Source of the DNA: Nitrososphaera sp.
GTDB taxonomy: Archaea; Thermoproteota; Nitrososphaeria; Nitrososphaerales; Nitrososphaeraceae
Assembly (NCBI GenBank): GCA_025929855.1
Contig: JAICPK010000037.1
Location: 1-7,858 of the forward strand
Direction of reading: 5' to 3'
Length of the DNA stretch: 7,858 bases
Position numbers and translations under genes: made by a program. The notes below the pieces were generated by a model, which saw only the letters and a program-made list of their open reading frames with translations, made no database searches and was not told the origin of the DNA. Positions within the stretch are counted from its first letter, which is position 1. Every line of letters begins with the position of its first letter. Shown in pieces: positions 6,978-7,858 of the stretch.

Positions 6978-7067
6978 TCATGACTCTTCAATCGTTGGAA
7001 CTTGTGCAACATCAATGTCAAAAGGGGGATCTGTGGCTTCTTTGCTCCCTACAGCAAGACCAAATGG
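6978..7067 (-). other. in-frame continuation beyond the stop of the 7068-7370 gene
   Basis: After the TAA at 7068-7070 the same frame stays open for 29 codons to a TGA at 6978-6980. It begins PFGLAVGSKEATDPP and ends DVAQVPTIEES, an acidic, natural-looking tail. The codon before the stop is CAA, and the TAA itself is one C-to-T change from CAA. It may be a lost C-terminus (nonsense mutation), a sequence error, read-through, or chance. Confidence 0.3.
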
Positions 7068-7370
7068 TTATTGACTTTCCTTAACCATCAGGTGGCGCCT
7101 TTTTGTTATCTCCAGCTCGTTTTCCTCGAGAAGATACCTTAGGTCATAGTCATGGCGTGGACAAAGGTACAATATCAGCTTGAAGGCATTGACGTCCGCA
7201 AGCGAGTCCCTTTCTACCATCATCTGTTTTTCGCCAGCATCAACGTTCAAAGCATTGATATCAGTTTCCTTGATGACGACGTATACGGATGCGCGCTCAA
7301 AACATGCAGCTACCTGGCATGCTGGATGCTGCAATGGAACTTTAAGACCTTCGCCATCATCAGTTAGCAT
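7068..7370 (-). CDS. uncharacterised protein, 100 aa
   Basis: I do not recognise this family. The 100-residue protein is soluble with an alpha/beta pattern: a central strand-like segment ASVYVVIKETDI (27-38), then an acidic region, then VNAFKLILYLCPRHDYDLRYLLEENELEI, which looks like a strand followed by a helix. Three cysteines (C18, C23 and C69) do not form a clear metal motif. The ATG at 7370 has TGTAAATA 28-35 bases upstream, the same leaderless geometry as the zinc-ribbon gene, and an in-frame stop lies a short way upstream, so the start is well supported. Opposite-strand open frames cover the same bases but have no comparable promoter. The frame continues past the TAA (separate entry), so the intact protein could be about 130 residues. 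Confidence 0.55.
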   Translation of the reverse strand: MLTDDGEGLKVPLQHPACQVAACFERASVYVVIKETDINALNVDAGEKQMMVERDSLADVNAFKLILYLCPRHDYDLRYLLEENELEITKRRHLMVKESQ

Positions 7371-7397
7371 ATTGCAATACAGTATGTTAGAGTTTCG

Positions 7398-7405
7398 TAT
7401 TTACA
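7398..7405 (-). promoter_or_regulatory. TATA box for the 7068-7370 gene
   Basis: TGTAAATA on the minus strand, 28-35 bases before the ATG at 7370, one mismatch from TTTAAATA. It predicts a leaderless or nearly leaderless mRNA. Confidence 0.45.
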
Positions 7406-7461
7406 GGTTATTTCTGTCTCTAATGAATTGTTGTTAGTTATGAAAAATTAGATTTATTTTC

Positions 7462-7469
7462 TTATATAG
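7462..7469 (+). promoter_or_regulatory. possible TATA box facing the broken gene
   Basis: TTATATAG lies 30-37 bases before the ATG at 7499. The whole stretch 7430-7600 is AT-rich, so such matches are expected by chance and this is weak support for a plus-strand promoter. Confidence 0.25.
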
Positions 7470-7498
7470 TGTATAGTACTGCTTAATAGTATTAGCAT

Positions 7499-7851
7499 AT
7501 GCAACCTGAATTTAGAACTCTTTTTATAGATTATAATAGTAGACGATTTTATTTTGGGAATCATATACTTCTTTATTTAAGAAACATTTTAAAAAAGACC
7601 TGGGCGATAAAGTTGAAACCCGATCTTGATATTTCGACCTGCCATCGTGAGCTACCAGCTAATGAATAGGAAACTTGGTCTTTTCCTCCCAAGCTCTCAG
7701 TGCGCTCTTGCAGCAGATCTATAATCCAAAAGATGCTTTTGCAACATTCTACGTCAAGCAACTTGATGCTGTGATAGCTACAGAACTTAATTGTCCAAAG
7801 AGACTTGTCCTCTTGTGCTGGTTTAATACTAAATCACACACGCTCGAGTAG
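7499..7851 (+). pseudogene. possible frameshifted gene of about 117 residues
   Basis: Two short plus-strand frames abut. The first starts at ATG 7499 and runs 56 codons to TAG 7667-7669 (MQPEFRTLFIDYNSRRF... to ...CHRELPANE). The second is open from 7666, one frame back, to TAG 7849-7851 and contains ALSALLQQIYNPKDAF, KQLDAVIATELNC and RLVLLCWF. Adding one A at GAATAGG (7664-7670) joins them exactly into one protein of about 117 residues. The second half looks helical and protein-like; the first half is rich in Phe, Tyr, Ile and Leu, as AT-rich DNA gives by chance. I do not recognise the family. Little else can be named in the surrounding gene-poor stretch 7371-7858, apart from promoter-like AT-rich sequence. 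A 62-codon minus-strand frame overlaps but starts with TTG and lacks support. Confidence 0.3.
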
Positions 7852-7858
7852 GGAATAA

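Noticed and set aside
7152..7437. Plus-strand frames of 71 and 85 codons opposite the 7068-7370 gene
   Set aside because: They mirror the minus-strand gene, which has a well-placed TATA box; the plus frames have none.
7481..7496. Near-palindrome GCTTAATAGTATTAGC
   Set aside because: Short stem in very AT-rich DNA, expected by chance.
7573..7761. 62-codon minus-strand frame starting with TTG
   Set aside because: No promoter or ribosome site, unremarkable composition, and it overlaps the more protein-like plus-strand frames.
1..7858. Search for CRISPR arrays, insertion sequences, tRNA/rRNA genes and attachment sites
   Set aside because: No spaced repeats, transposase, terminal inverted repeats or tRNA T-loop pattern (GTTCRANNC in context) were found by eye.

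Overview
The window reads as a stretch of archaeal chromosome, most likely from an ammonia-oxidising archaeon of the Nitrososphaera type (Nitrososphaerota/Thaumarchaeota). The grounds are AT-rich TATA boxes 23 to 35 bases before several start codons with no ribosome binding site between (leaderless transcription), moderate GC content, compact gene spacing, and the flavour of the proteins. The assignment is by inference; no ribosomal RNA or other marker gene is present.

Layout. 10-1661 (+): a small uncharacterised acidic/helical protein, then threonine synthase (thrC) with its own TATA box. 1662-1881: a convergent gap with hairpins. 1882-5236 (-): a run of a small zinc-ribbon protein, dihydroxy-acid dehydratase (ilvD) and anthranilate synthase component I (trpE), transcribed in that order, with promoter-like boxes before each. 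5237-5333: a divergent promoter region. 5334-5753 (+): a histidine-triad (HIT) nucleotide hydrolase. 5754-6013: a convergent gap. 6014-6802 (-): a PPP-type metallophosphatase resembling the stand-alone PNKP/PrpE group. 6803-7067: little that can be named. 7068-7370 (-): an uncharacterised 100-residue protein with a good leaderless promoter and a possible in-frame tail beyond its stop. 7371-7858: AT-rich, with a possible broken plus-strand gene.

Functionally the centre is amino-acid biosynthesis: threonine (thrC, whose product feeds isoleucine), the shared branched-chain step (ilvD) and the first committed tryptophan step (trpE). The HIT protein and the phosphatase look like housekeeping nucleotide/phosphate enzymes and are not obviously linked to the pathway genes.

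The most notable observations are breaks in reading frames. The conserved N-terminus of TrpE, including part of the tryptophan-feedback motif, lies upstream of any usable start in its frame, and is joined to a well-placed ATG only by removing one G from a GGG run. The gene at 7068-7370 continues in frame for 29 plausible residues past a TAA. The region 7499-7851 reads as one protein if a single base is added. These could be sequencing errors, real mutations or recoding. I see no mobile element, CRISPR array, tRNA or rRNA, and no clear new multi-gene system.
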